From assembly GCF_019649055.1 (NCBI RefSeq), contig NW_026570224.1, positions 2,914,001-2,978,000 of the forward strand: a DNA stretch of 64,000 bases, written 5' to 3'. Below the pieces are notes generated by a model, which was not told the DNA's origin, ran no database searches, and was given only the letters and a program-made list of their open reading frames with translations. The DNA comes from Paramacrobiotus metropolitanus (taxonomy: Eukaryota; Tardigrada; Eutardigrada; Parachela; Macrobiotidae). A program made the position numbers and the translations under genes. Below are positions 36,640 to 48,264 of the stretch, piece by piece (the first letter of the stretch is position 1; each line of letters opens with the position of its first letter).

Positions 36640-36861
36640 TTAGCAGGCATCGCAAGAACCAGTGCCGAATTCTCCTTCCGGTGGATTCTGCTTAGCGGGA
36701 TCTCTTTCCAAGGCACCGGAACGTGCTTCTTCGATTCTGCGGGCGGCGTATTCCATAGCGTTCTGCTCGCCATGTCCACCAATGATTTCCGCCCGAGTAT
36801 GCTCACTGGTGTCAATAGATGCGCGTCGGTGTTGTTGATGATGTACAGTTTCCCGGTCCAT
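36640..36861 (-). CDS. Small hydrophilic, probably disordered protein (73 aa)
   Basis: Single-exon frame starting at ATG 36861. A good acceptor (attatttacag) lies about 23 nt upstream of the ATG, suggesting a spliced leader region. The chain is strongly charged (MDRETVHHQQHRRASIDTSE; later AMEYAARRIEEARSGALERD) with no hydrophobic core and ends GTGSCDAC. Function unknown. Size and composition resemble stress-related hydrophilins, but this is composition only. A similar-sized hydrophilic frame lies about 1.7 kb away on the same strand. Confidence 0.55.
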   Translation of the reverse strand: MDRETVHHQQHRRASIDTSEHTRAEIIGGHGEQNAMEYAARRIEEARSGALERDPAKQNPPEGEFGTGSCDAC

Positions 36862-37915
36862 ATTGACAGAATAATAACAACTGTAAATAATGTTTTATTT
36901 AGTTACTGTTATTGCGGAACAACAAAATCAAAATAATAATAGCAGTTGCGAAATGCTTTAACGCGACCATATGCAACAGTTTTATCAGTTTATTTTGCTT
37001 TTGCTGCCTTGAAAATTGCTACCGGCAAAAAAGAACTTTGGCTCATACCTTAGTACCTACGCCGAACTTAAAGCCGCGGGGTATTTACAATTTAAGAGAT
37101 GGTTTAGTCGTTATTTGGCAGACAGATTAGAGTTTTTTTCTCGGAACTATATAATAAGTTTTATGGTTAATCAGCATTTGTTTTGTTTAAATGATTTCAA
37201 ACTTTTTTTTTGCTTTAAAGAATCCACAAGTAGCACGTAAGTAAAGATGTGCTTTTATTTTCAGGTTAAAAGACTATTTTAATTACTGTTGCCAGAGCTG
37301 TTTACGATTGTTTTGAAATTCTTAGCACATAATAGTGGTGATAGTTCTGAACTATAGAAGTACTGCTGTATATTATCTACTAATGGAAATCCCTTCGGCA
37401 GTAGACATAGGGCGAAGCATTTAGCGTGGTCACTCCAGAAAGATGTTCAGAACTGACGCCCACCAGCAGTCCAGAAATTTCTGAACGCTTCAATTTAAAA
37501 CTAAACAAAATGACCAGAACCTTTTTTCCCAATAAATAATATGATATAGGCAAGTGAAGGATACCATCTGCAGCTGGTATTAACTAATCGGTCGTATTGT
37601 CGTATCAGAAATTGATTATTTATAACCTATTAGAGAATGCAACTTCCGAAATAGTAATCAGCAGATTTTTACCTTACTGCCTTAGAAATTACGTAGTTAG
37701 GTGTACTGCGATCGCTGGGCGTGGTGAAATTCTACATAACTGGCAGCCATTTTGGCAAGAAACAATTTCTTTGTTTTTGCAATAAATTTGAATTGCGAGT
37801 AACAAGCGGCTACGCTAGTAGATTACAACAGATATTGCAACAGAACCCAACCATAATCTGAAATTTACGTATTGCAGATGACTACTTAAGTATTCATACC
37901 ACAGCTTTTGCGATT

Positions 37916-38013
37916 CTTTAGCGGATATTAGGAGTAATCATTTGTATTAGGAATAGGATAATGATCTTTTAGCGGATATTATGAGTAATTATTTGATTAT
38001 TTGTATTAGGAAT
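37916..38013. repeat. Direct duplication of about 40-48 bp
   Basis: Cttttagcggatattaggag at the first copy (37916-37954) recurs at 37966-38013, with a small insertion repeating ttatttga. This is a local tandem duplication with slippage. Confidence 0.75.
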
Positions 38014-38443
38014 GCGTATCCATATAATCAGAAGTATTGTGCGTGCTTTTGGTACGTACGACATTGACAGTGCTTTACTGTATAGTTCTAGTTGTATGTA
38101 TGCAACTTGCAAGTATTTTTCAGTTTCCTTACTAAAATTCACTGAGAAATAAATTGGAAAAATTGAGTTCGCTAAAATGTACATCAGAAAACATTAAAAT
38201 ATATAGCTCCCAGGCGAATAAAAACTGCTGGTTCAACATTCGCAGTAATATGCTTTAAAACGTTGACAGTAGTATCGTAATCTGTATAGTACAGCGAATT
38301 AAGTGTTAAAAACATTTGATAGTCATATAGCTAATATCAGCAAACCACACTTTTCCCACTGCAGCTGTAGTGTTTTTTTGGTTATCTTTCGATACAAGTA
38401 TAGAAGACTTGCTGCTCACAAATCCAGTCAGCATCAGTTAGAA

Positions 38444-38482
38444 GCATGTAGAAGCATGAAAAACATGTAGAAGCATGAAAAA
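38444..38482. repeat. Two tandem copies of a 19-bp unit
   Basis: The unit catgtagaagcatgaaaaa occurs twice back to back, with a further partial copy just upstream. It is intergenic. Confidence 0.85.
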
Positions 38483-38535
38483 CAGTTATGCCTTGATACA
38501 GGTACTTTAGGTCCGGCAGTGTAGTATCGCCCAGG

Positions 38536-38754
38536 TTAGATATTGCCACTCCCTATCCCAACACCTTGGGTACTGGAGTCTCCAGCTGGTTCACCCTTTC
38601 GGTCCGATTGATCGCAGTTGGACATATGGGTCGACATTTGCTGCATGGTCTCCTTTTCTCTCGAGTGGATTTCGTTCTCTGATTTAGGCACCGAATCCGA
38701 GGGATGGTTCAGTTTGCGGTTATCGCCCATTCTGACTGACTGCATTTTGTCCAT
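38536..38754 (-). CDS. Small hydrophilic, probably disordered protein (72 aa)
   Basis: Single-exon frame from ATG 38754 to the stop at 38536. It is rich in Ser, Asp, Glu, Lys, Gln and Met (MDKMQSVRMGDNRKLNHPSD; MQQMSTHMSNCDQSDRK) and ends in a Gly/Ser tail. There is no signal peptide, domain or hydrophobic stretch. It may be a whole small gene or the last exon of a longer one; an acceptor-like tttcaag lies about 20 nt upstream of the ATG. Function unknown. Confidence 0.45.
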   Translation of the reverse strand: MDKMQSVRMGDNRKLNHPSDSVPKSENEIHSREKETMQQMSTHMSNCDQSDRKGEPAGDSSTQGVGIGSGNI

Positions 38755-40054
38755 TCTTGTAACGGCGTTCCTTGAAACTAAAATTCAAGTTAAATAAGAA
38801 ACCTTCGCGAAAAAATAAAGCAATTTTTGTAGTAAAGTAGAGGAGTAAGCGTAAATCTGGTAAGCCAAATGTACTGTCGATTTATATATTGCAGTTTTTA
38901 GCTAGCACAGCCGCATATTACAAGTACCTATACTTCTGTGGTACTCGCACACATGAGCGAAAGCCAGAGGCGATCCCATGAATAAAAGCGATGGATTTTC
39001 CGTAAAATTTAAGAGGAAATCACCAACATCCGACGAATCGACGAAAGCTACATGTACGGTATTCCGGTTATAACGAATGCAGCGAAATACACCGAATTAT
39101 ACTGAATTACTGTAGTTGAAGAGATCGAAGCGTAGACGCACGTACAGTATGTACGGCACGTAGTATATACAAAAATAACGAATAATGATTTTTTTAGTGA
39201 CCGCCATCATTAGAACAACCGGGTGAAGTACGAAGTAGTAAAGCTATTATATTTGTATAATTATGTACGTACGGTAATTATTAATTTTGAATAAGCTCAC
39301 CATCAAATTCAATTAAGGTCCAATTGCGCATTTTACCGTACATACTTTTACCTTATGGTTTTAGAAATTTTATGACTTATAGATAATTATTTTTTGTTGT
39401 GCGGTAGCGAAGAGAGTGAAGAGTAGTGCGTTATGTAGCATCGTCATTCAGGCACAAGCATCTGCGGTGTAAATTGGCGCCTGGCATCCCCAGTATTTTT
39501 AGTTGGCAATTCTGTGACAATCTTGGAATGCGTATATAACGCCAAACTTTGCGCGAAAAATAAGTGTAATGTAAGAGAATAATAGCTGTTTCAAAAAATG
39601 CATCAACCAATTCCCTATGCACATCGCACGGGTTTTCTATCTACTTTGTACTTCTATCTACGATCTACTTCGCTGGCATTTCATACGCTGCTTGATACCA
39701 ATTAACTATAGGAATAGTGCTAAAAACTCTTTCAAACAAACACTAGCTTGTAAGTATCCGCAATGCAATCACCGAAAGACTTGCCAGTGAAAAACTTTCC
39801 TAATTGAGATAATTCATTCTATAAGAGATCCGAAATGCAAAACAGCAATATGGTTTCAGTTTTCGTTCTACTTACATATATGATATAAGTTTACATATTA
39901 CGAGTATATATAGTGGATCAGCACCGCTAGTAGCACAATTCAGACATTTTGGTATATCTATATGCTGTTCGTGCGTTTCTCAGTACGTGATAAACACCAC
40001 CATTTTCATTTGAAAGACAGAAATGTATGGAATAAATTATCAAAAATCAAAATC
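38755..40054. other. Intergenic region, AT-rich
   Basis: No supported gene between the hydrophilic protein and the next minus-strand gene. Confidence 0.5.
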
Positions 40055-42079
40055 CTATACAAAGAGCGAAAAACATACTAAGGAAGTCGTTAGAAATGAT
40101 AACATGGGTGTCAGTCCTTGTGTGCGTAATCTGTGTGCGTCTGATACCGCTTCAATCACCACCAACGATCCATCCATAATACTTCTGACACTCTCCGCCG
40201 CATCACCCAAGGCCAACTTGTAGCAATCCAGATTGCGGCGATCCTGTCCGGTCGCCGGATCGGGATCTTTGCTGCCGGTGCCCTTTACAGCGCTTTGTGA
40301 AATATTCACCGGGCAACCTAACGGTCGACTATCGCTGTACTGATCACATAGCATACCGGTCGGGATATAGCCGTTCAGTGCCTCGCAGTTGGTGAATTTA
40401 TAGCCGTCGATATTCTGCGGTACGGCTTTGGAAACGATGACGAAGTCGATGTCCATTAACAGTGTGTCGCCGTCTTTTCCCGTACAAACGGGAACGGAAT
40501 TTCCGGGCAAATATTCCACAAGGATACTTGACCCAGAAGACAGGGCTTGTCCGTAGGACTGGAGGCCGAAATCGATGGTATTGGGTTTATGCTGCGAGGT
40601 AAGCTGCTTTTTTGAACGGGATAGCGGATCGATGATGTTGACGGTTTCGGATTGTTGCAGAGATAGTGACCTAGAACCAGCACTGTAGTTCGTATAACAG
40701 AATACTTGTTTCGACTGTTTGCCCTCCATTCTTGGGCTATTGCTAACCATAACAAAAGAATGACATACGTAGCTTGCGTCGTTGTTTCATGGTTGGATGT
40801 AGATTCATAAGACGTATTTTGTCAAGTTAAATACTGGAGCAAAATAAAATTGTGCATTTGATAAGAAGCACTTGGCTTATTTTTAGAGGTGTTCTTACCG
40901 GATGTTTAAATACAACCGCAGCTCTTCGTCAGACTGAATATGTTGGCATTCCGATGATACATTAGGTAAAATAAGATTCACCTGGAAAGGCTGTCTTTCG
41001 CAAAACGCATTAAACACCACCCGTCCACTCCTTTTCCCATCACTCAGCAGAGCCTTGCATGGTAACTTTATTTGGAAATTTTTGGAAGCAAAATGATCCA
41101 GCAACACTAAAAAATCAGATTTACTTACTTTAAATTTGAACAAACTCAGCGAAATCAATTGATTAGTTGAGGTGTAAGACATAGTTCTACGAATAACCAC
41201 GTGCACAGGATAGGCATACATGGACTTGTGTACAGCCTGTTCGGAACTCGAAGTCTCATCCGGCAGAATACAAACTTTCTGTCAGAACGCATTCATGCGG
41301 CAAATAATAAATACATACCCTGGAGCCCAGTAAGATACAATAATTTATATCAACATTCAACTGCTTCGTAATGTTGTCGAAAAAACGATAGATTCTACTT
41401 ACCGTTGTGATAGTCATATGAATATATGGACGAAGTAAGAAGCCGCGAAGGAAGAAGGGAAACCCACAGTAAAAGCTGAACTAATAAAACTTCAAAAAAT
41501 TGCAGTGTTTGCTGCATAATGATGTAGCTAGACCCGGATATCTTAAACTTTACAACAAAACAACAAAACTTTTATTCACATGTTTTGAACTAAACCGGTC
41601 AAAACTTAACATAAATCTGTGGAAGTTAAACAACTGCAATAAGCCTGCATTACTCTCTGAAAATTAAGGGAAAGATCTGCATTGTTCGTCATGGTTCATA
41701 GTTACAACACTGGTGCCATGTTCAGGAGTTACGCATCGACTATCCCATCAGGAAACATGCCCTAGACTGACTATACACAACAAAATTGCCTAGAGGCTGA
41801 GTGCGTTTCACCCGACTTAGTTTTTGCAGTCTGAAAACAGGTATTATAATGCTGTCAACAGCGCAGTCAGTAGAGCATGCTATAAAGAAAATCGATAACA
41901 TATAGAGTTTTGTGAATTACAGGAGCGGTACCTCACCTTTGTTTCATATTTGAACCGGAAATACTTAATAGCTTTGCGACGTATTTATCCGTGCCCACTG
42001 ACAGCACACGAAAATAGGTCAACAGCCGAAAATGTACTGTCAGGATCCCAAACAGGATTAACAACAATTTTCTGGTCAT
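40055..42079 (-). CDS. Secreted, probably GPI-anchored orphan protein
   Basis: Well-supported exons: 41403-41480, 41319-41360, 40899-41278 and 40055-40742. They join in phase and contain about 13 cysteines in ordered-looking sequence (ILLGSRKVCILPDE, FNAFCERQPFQVNLILPNVS, YKFTNCEALNGY). The C-terminus is hydrophobic (LTPMLSFLTTSLVCFSLFV) after a polar stretch, as in GPI signals. A proposed first exon, 41937-42079, encodes a signal peptide (MTRKLLLILFGILTVHF) and can reach the rest only through a 19-nt exon at 41812-41830; that model is in frame and gives 449 residues. A competing start at 41506 also looks like a signal peptide but is out of phase at its strong GTAAGT. The family was not recognised; the cell surface is the likely location. 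Confidence 0.65.
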
Positions 42080-42647
42080 AAAAGATTAACGTCTCTAGTG
42101 CATTGGCCTAAAGACGAAACTACATCTTTTTATCATTACTTTGCTCTGGAAAATGCAGTTACGTATAAGATGTACAGGTGTTAATATTAACGTAGAACGA
42201 GAACTCGACAATTTTAGTCAAACAATTCGACTGAATATGAGTTAAGTCAATATTTTAAACAGCAAATTCTTTTTTTATCGAGTAATTTGATTTATCTATA
42301 GCGCAACATTGCGCTGGTCAACTGTTACGTGTTACCGCTACGTCGCGCTAAAAAGTTGCGCTTTAATACATTATGGTGCTAGAGAGAAGTGCTTAAAAAT
42401 TAATTAATGTAATGCGGAGAAATGGGAATAAATAAAAAGACCTTTAACCAAAAACTAGACCACTGCAGATTTATTTTTAGATTGTTCTTCAGAACATCTC
42501 TTGTTCTCTCACTTAATGCAGTATGTGTTTCACAGTTTGCATGGTAGTACTGTACATATCACAGGCTTAATGTGTCATAATTTTTGATTTATCTTGCTGA
42601 TACAGAAAGAATATTTTTTGATACACGACACATCATAACAGAGATGT

Positions 42648-43827
42648 CTACTGCCGCGAACGGCGATTTTGTGCCAAATTTACGGAAACAAGTGGCTTTT
42701 GCATTTGATTACTGGCTGTGCGTTGGCGAACCACTAAATTTTGTCCATTTTGGTTGATCGCCTTTTGGCGTATTGCACTGCGTACAGCAGCATTTGGCTG
42801 GAAGAATATCTTGTTTGTCTCTCTTTCCCGTTTCGCTGCCTTATTGTTATCAAAATTATAACCGTTTCCGTTAACTTGGGCGTTTGAGTTCAGGGAGAGA
42901 CCGGTGCCCGATCCGTTAATTTGTGACTGACTGTAGTGAGTGGCGCCGGCATTTGGTAAGCCGGAAGAGGAACTGTTGTCCAGGTTATTCAGATTACCGG
43001 TTGCTCCATTGCCGTTGCTATTGGCGCTGCCGGAAATCTGCACTTCGCTGATTGGTGCTGGATTCACGGGCGAATAAGCGTTAGCGCTCGTATAAGAAGA
43101 AATGGACGCGGCATCTCCTGCAAAATGAGTTTACGACAAAAATTAATACCGATCAAATATTACTAAAAAAAGGAAAAAAATTTCTGATCGAGCTCTTCGA
43201 TTGCATTATACGCGCTTACAATTTCGTATTTAAATAAAAGTATATTTCCACTAATTTTTAATTATTTACCTTAAGCAAGATGTGCAAGCAAAAAAAAGTA
43301 AAAAAATAAAAAAACAGCTGTAATGCAAAACGTTGCTTGAGTACCAGTCAAAAGGCTTTTCTGATAGTAAAGCACTATAATAAACACGTACTAAGGTGGC
43401 ACTGACTAGCTGATAAAGCGCAAATGCATGGCTGTCTGAAAAGGTCATGGTGTGATCATGCGCCATGCGGTTTACCTGAAGCCGAGTTTCCAGTTTGAGA
43501 GGAGGCCAAAAAGGTTCCGGTTCCATTATCATAACTCATGCTAGCAGTGTTTTGCAGCTGTAAATTTCCATTGGGTTGATTACCATTACTGTTGGAACAG
43601 GCTTGAGCGTTGGGTAAGTTTCCGTAATTGTTTCCATAGTAGTAACAACCGTAGGGATAATATATACTGGCTTGCTGTGCAGGAACAGAAGCTCCGGATG
43701 ATGATGCAGCCGGTGGCGCCGGTATAGGTTTTTGCGGGCTCGATGGGGGCGCAGGCACCTGGGCCTGCAGTAAATCCACTAGCAAAAAGGCAAAAATACT
43801 CAATGCACAGTATTTTGTGGAAGACAT
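42648..43827 (-). CDS. Secreted Asn/Gly/Ser-rich protein, two exons
   Basis: Exons 43476-43827 and 42648-43117 (GTAAAC donor, ttttgcag acceptor, phase 1) give 273 residues. There is a clear signal peptide (MSSTKYCALSIFAFLLVDLLQAQ), then a Pro/Ala/Ser region, a Tyr-rich patch (YYPYGCYYYGNNYGN), a long Asn/Gly/Ser low-complexity stretch, and a basic tail (AAKRERETNK, ending NRRSRQ). There are only two mature cysteines. The composition suits a structural or adhesive extracellular matrix, cuticle or egg-coat protein. That is inference; no domain is recognised. It resembles the 5849-6511 gene in having a signal peptide exon and Asn-rich low complexity, but not in sequence. Confidence 0.78.
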
Positions 43828-45421
43828 CGTTTCTGTGATTTTTATGACTTTGAAGAAAACGTTTTCATAGAATCAAAATAGCCCAAGTGCTCCTGCCTAC
43901 TGCACTTTGGTTTTCATGCAGTGGTATATATACAGTTCACGTATGCCAAATCAGACATTAATATTTAGAGAACGTTTAACACTACAATCAAGCAGCAATT
44001 TATGACTTAATTTTGGCAAATTTGTTTTGTTCTAAGCTCTTAATTAATGTTCAAGTTCCTACTTCGGCTTGCGTAACGAATACATTAGTGGCGTTATCAT
44101 ATACAAAAAACTGTTTGTCGATTTAATTTACTTCCTACAACCGTTTGACATTACAATCGAAACGGTCTGTACACTACTCTAGTCTATCTGTATTCAGTAG
44201 CAGCAATTTGGAAATTTATGTATGTACAAGGCACAACTCTATAATTGTTTGTTCATACAGATATTACTAAAAACCATTGTACAAGCAGTTGCAGGACTTA
44301 CCATACTGGGCTCCACACTCTCTGCTATGTACGTTGTGCCAAGGTTTGGCCATATATTATAGATATTAATTAAACGTCGACGCGGAAAAGTTTAACGCTA
44401 AAAATATGTAAAATTAATTGTTAATCTGTAAAATTCGAAAGCATTAAGTATGTCGTTCAAAGTCATGTGATGCTGTGCGGGAACTGTGCTGCAGTTTGTT
44501 TTTCTCGCATATATTTTGATTGTGAATTATGCGAGTACATACTACAGATGCATGTACAATACATCTGCATAATCATAAATTAATATTACCCATTACGACT
44601 ATTTTGTCTAAGTGTGGTATAGAACCTGTACCAATTATACGGCGTCATTATAAATTCTAAAAAAATAAATCAATTATTAGCACCATGTGCGTATGCTGTC
44701 GGCAATACGCAAGCACAGTATCGTGCATGCATAGTCGTCCATTGATATACCAGTATCAGCCAGTTTCGGCAGCTCGAATAACATTATGTATCTGCCGATT
44801 CAAATCAAGCCTTTTGCAAGTCGGTGATAATTATTACTGAATAGTAATTTAGTAGTACACTTGTTCGAAATCTTTCCAGTTTTCCGTGCATTTCTTTTTT
44901 ACATAATGTACGTATTCGTAAAATGCCATACTTTTTTGATCTTTTAGTTATTTGTGCTATAGAGAAAAAGACAACCATATAATGTAGGTTTTTGATCTAT
45001 TTGTACAATGAATACTTGAAGTACAGCCATGCCAGTCTGTGGCCCTGGCCATGCATTGTATGTGCACTCATTGTACAGTAGTAATAATGGTAAGCCATAT
45101 GTCCAAGTACATGCAATAAAATCTGCTTGTGCTCGTACAAGTATTAATAAAATTTTCGAAGTCCATCGCATAATTTTTACAATCGTTCTAAACGAAACCG
45201 CTGATCTACAAGGACATCAGAAAGACTTTTACGAATTATTTTGTTCTATTACAATAGAAAGAGTTATAATTCGCTTAAAATTCATAGCTCCAATCACAAA
45301 CTAAACGCAGGAACAGATTTATAACAACAATTGTAAATTTGCTTAAAGGAACTCCTCTCTAATGTTGGGTGTTTCGAGATCGCACGTTGGCTGTCAAAAT
45401 TGCACTGAACGAGGCGCCAAA
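43828..45421. other. Intergenic region, AT-rich
   Basis: No supported gene. Open frames at 44944-45171 (minus) and 45029-45304 (plus) overlap each other and lack motifs. Confidence 0.5.
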
Positions 45422-46724
45422 TTAGGCACATTTCTTGACCTTGACCTCGAATCTCTTAGTCGGGATGATTGCGGAGATAGCTCTACTGGCCGGCTTCGAT
45501 GTATGCCAGCAAGATTTCGCTCGGCATCCAAGATTTGCCGGAGCCCTGGTGGAGACCAGAGGGTGCTTTTCCGATGTGATGATAGCCTTTGGATTTTGCA
45601 CAACTATTGTACTGGCATTGGCCGATGAGTGCAAATTGATATTCGTGCCGGTAGCATTAATTTTGGAATTTCCGTGTCCCAAATAGTGCTGTAGTATGGC
45701 GACGGTGGCATTGTCCAGATTGTGCAATATCCCTTGCCAAGCATCGCCGCCACTTGCGGCTGCTGCGCCGGGATATATTAACCAGTCTTCCGGGTGGGTC
45801 CAGGCAAAAGGACTGCCGCCGCCCGAACTAGATGATGCTAGTGCAGCAACGCTGCCATTTTTGCCAAAGTGATAGCTGTTGCTGGTGCTAAATCCCTCAA
45901 AGTTCCCGTCGTGAGAGTTGTGCGATGCCTGAGCGTCGTTGTCGAGTATAACCGTGCCATCGCTGGCGGAGCCCCATCCTATGGCGGATGCGTTGGACGA
46001 CGGCCAATCTGCTTCACTTTGTCTTGGAACTGCCGCAGCTGCCTTCACTATACAATATTTGAACAAAAATTTCTCCACTCACACATAAATAAAAATATTA
46101 ACGCAGCATGAAGAATGTGCATAACTATTATTTTTTAAAAAATGCAACGGATAATTAAGAAAAAGCAATGCTTATAATATGAACCCGCACTAATACGTCC
46201 CAGCGTACAATAAAACATACCTACGTAGCAGATTATCTATAGAAGTATCTATATTAATTTATTTTACAGAAGTACGAATACATGCTAATGACGTCAATAG
46301 TATTACATACAGTACAAAATCTTTGCTTTGTAGTACGATCGAAAAAATAATATTAATTAATATCTTTAAAAGTAATAATAAGGCTAATTTTAGATTGCTG
46401 GTGCTTACTCAACTATCGCTATTGTATATAAGTCCACTTGAGTTATGAATTTGGATTGAAACTTTACGGTAAAATTTAATGTATGCAAATGTTAACAATG
46501 GGATGCATATTATAAATTAAGATTCCATTTTATGCCGTTACTACTTATTATAATTTATTAAAAGCAGCAACAGGCATACAAATTAAAGTCTTGCCAGAAG
46601 TTTGTTTTTTAACTAAGGTTACAGAAGAAAAATTTAAAAATAATTAATTTTTGTAGTTTTTACCTGAAGAAGCAGTACGGAGTCCGTTCACTAAAATTAA
46701 TGCAAAAAGGGATAAAACAATCAT
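45422..46724 (-). CDS. Secreted Ala/Ser/Asn-rich orphan protein, two exons
   Basis: Exons 46664-46724 and 45422-46047 join in phase 1 to 228 residues. Exon 1 is essentially the signal peptide (MIVLSLFALILVNGLRTASS). The mature chain is Ser/Gly/Ala/Asn-rich with several N-glycosylation sequons (NAS, NGS, NAT), a Trp/His-containing middle (SPFAWTHPEDWLIYPGAAAA) and a basic C-terminus ending EVKVKKCA with three cysteines. No known domain. It is probably extracellular. Codon use and GC content are higher than in the flanks, supporting coding. Confidence 0.75.
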
Positions 46725-47557
46725 GCTAAAAGTGATCGACTGACTTATACTGCAAAACCGCCAGCACTAATAATATTGCTGATACTTTTCTAATTGGTAA
46801 TTGCATTAGCACGAAAGGGATTTGACAGTCCAGACCTTCTCGTACGTGCGCAAGCAAAACAGAAGGAAGTGTCATACCGCGCCTAGCTATAGCTAGGCTC
46901 ACAAGTAGGAAACAAAAGAAAGGAAAGCTGAGCGTTTGCAAAAGAAATCTCCTTAGGATGTTTCTTTTGGAACATTACAAATTGCAAATTCCGCGCATAC
47001 ATTTATTTTAGGAAGTTGGAACCAATTCGTTACCTCCAGTCACTTCTCAAGACAAGGTATTAGTCTATCTAATTTCCTGGTTTGACCTAAATTTAGGTAG
47101 TAACAGTCAACAAGACAACCTATGCAGGTACTTGTAGTTAAACTGATAATGAGCATTTGATTATTAACTAATATAAGCCAAAGTTGCGACTTTGCATGGT
47201 AGGAAAACAAAAAATTACAATTTTCTTGAAAGATGGTTGATTACTCGCATCAATGCAAATTACACTAACCATTTTCAAAATATCATGGAATAACCTGCTT
47301 ATTAGCAAATGTTCGAAAATCCTTTTTTTGATTTTTTTTCTTTGATTTTATTGGGAATCGTTTATTTACAACGCATCATATTGTACGTGCAAAACAGCGG
47401 AAACCCCAACAAAGACCGATTAGTGATACTTTGGTAATAAGTCGGAATTAAATACACGGTTATTCTAAACGTATTACAATTTTATGTCATGTAAATGATT
47501 TGCTGCATGTACGGAAGTGTAACTGGAGCAGCATTAGCATGTCCAAAATGCCCCACA
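46725..47557. other. Intergenic region between ninjurin-like and secreted gene
   Basis: Contains the 5' flank of the secreted gene starting at 46724 and the 3' flank of the ninjurin-like gene. Nothing else supported. Confidence 0.5.
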
Positions 47558-48264
47558 TTATGATGCATTAGTATTCCATTCCGTGGTGGCAGTCAGTTCT
47601 GTTAAACCGGTGTCGTTGCCGAACAAAGACGGCGTTATGCTCGTAAAATTATCAAAAACTTCCGACTGCCTTTGCGCCGCAGCTGTAACTGGAAATACGG
47701 CAGCTTCATCAGCGCCCCCGCCACCAACAAACAACGCTATGAAGACATTAACCGCCATAATAAAAAATGTCATTATCATATAGATGTTCTCCAGTCCATC
47801 GGCACACGATACGCAGCAGCGTGGTCGGCGTTTGCGGAGCGTTTGAATCGGTTCCAATTTGGAGCGCGCCCAGTACGAGAAGAGTAAACATAACGCCGCG
47901 GCTACTTGTCCACAGATGGAGCCAACGATTAACCAAAAAACATGCTGGTAAAAGGCATGAGTTTTTAGGAAGATGTGGTTCCGCAGCTGGCTGACACTGG
48001 ACACTAGTAAAGCGGCTGATAGGAATCCCTGGGATAGTTGCATACGGAGTGTGTATGATCCGCTAGGATTGACATATAGCCGCGCAGTACTCGATACCGG
48101 CACGTTCGGCGTGCTGTCCATTGCTGACACTGGCAGCGGAGTAATCAGTGATCCATTTTTTACCTGGTACAAAAAATATGTCGTACAAATGGATGCTGAA
48201 TTCGTGCCTAAAACATGGTTAAAGGTCCACAAGCAATCTTCCGATCCTGTGATTGTTGTGTGCA
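47558..48264 (-). CDS. Ninjurin-family two-pass membrane protein (start exon uncertain)
   Basis: Ninjurins are small plasma-membrane proteins involved in cell adhesion and, for NINJ1, in membrane rupture on cell death. The family domain is visible: an amphipathic helix (MQLSQGFLSAALLVSSVSQL), TM1 (FWLIVGSICGQVAAALCLLF), a basic loop (LEPIQTLRKRRPRCCVSC) and TM2 (YMIMTFFIMAVNVFIALF), matching the NVF/NVI ending of ninjurin TM2. The roughly 75-residue N-terminal part contains NGS and is longer and less conserved. The C-terminal tail with three sequons (NFT, NDT) is unusual, since family members normally end soon after TM2. The exon opens at a weak acceptor (cttaaaag) at 48264. An upstream coding frame at 48554 (MPSSNSSKYTR) could be the first exon, but no strong donor has the right phase. 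Confidence 0.78.

Larger units (their letters stand above)
36862..38535. other. Intergenic region with short tandem duplications
   Basis: No supported gene. It holds the duplicated segments at 37916-38013 and 38444-38482. Confidence 0.5.
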
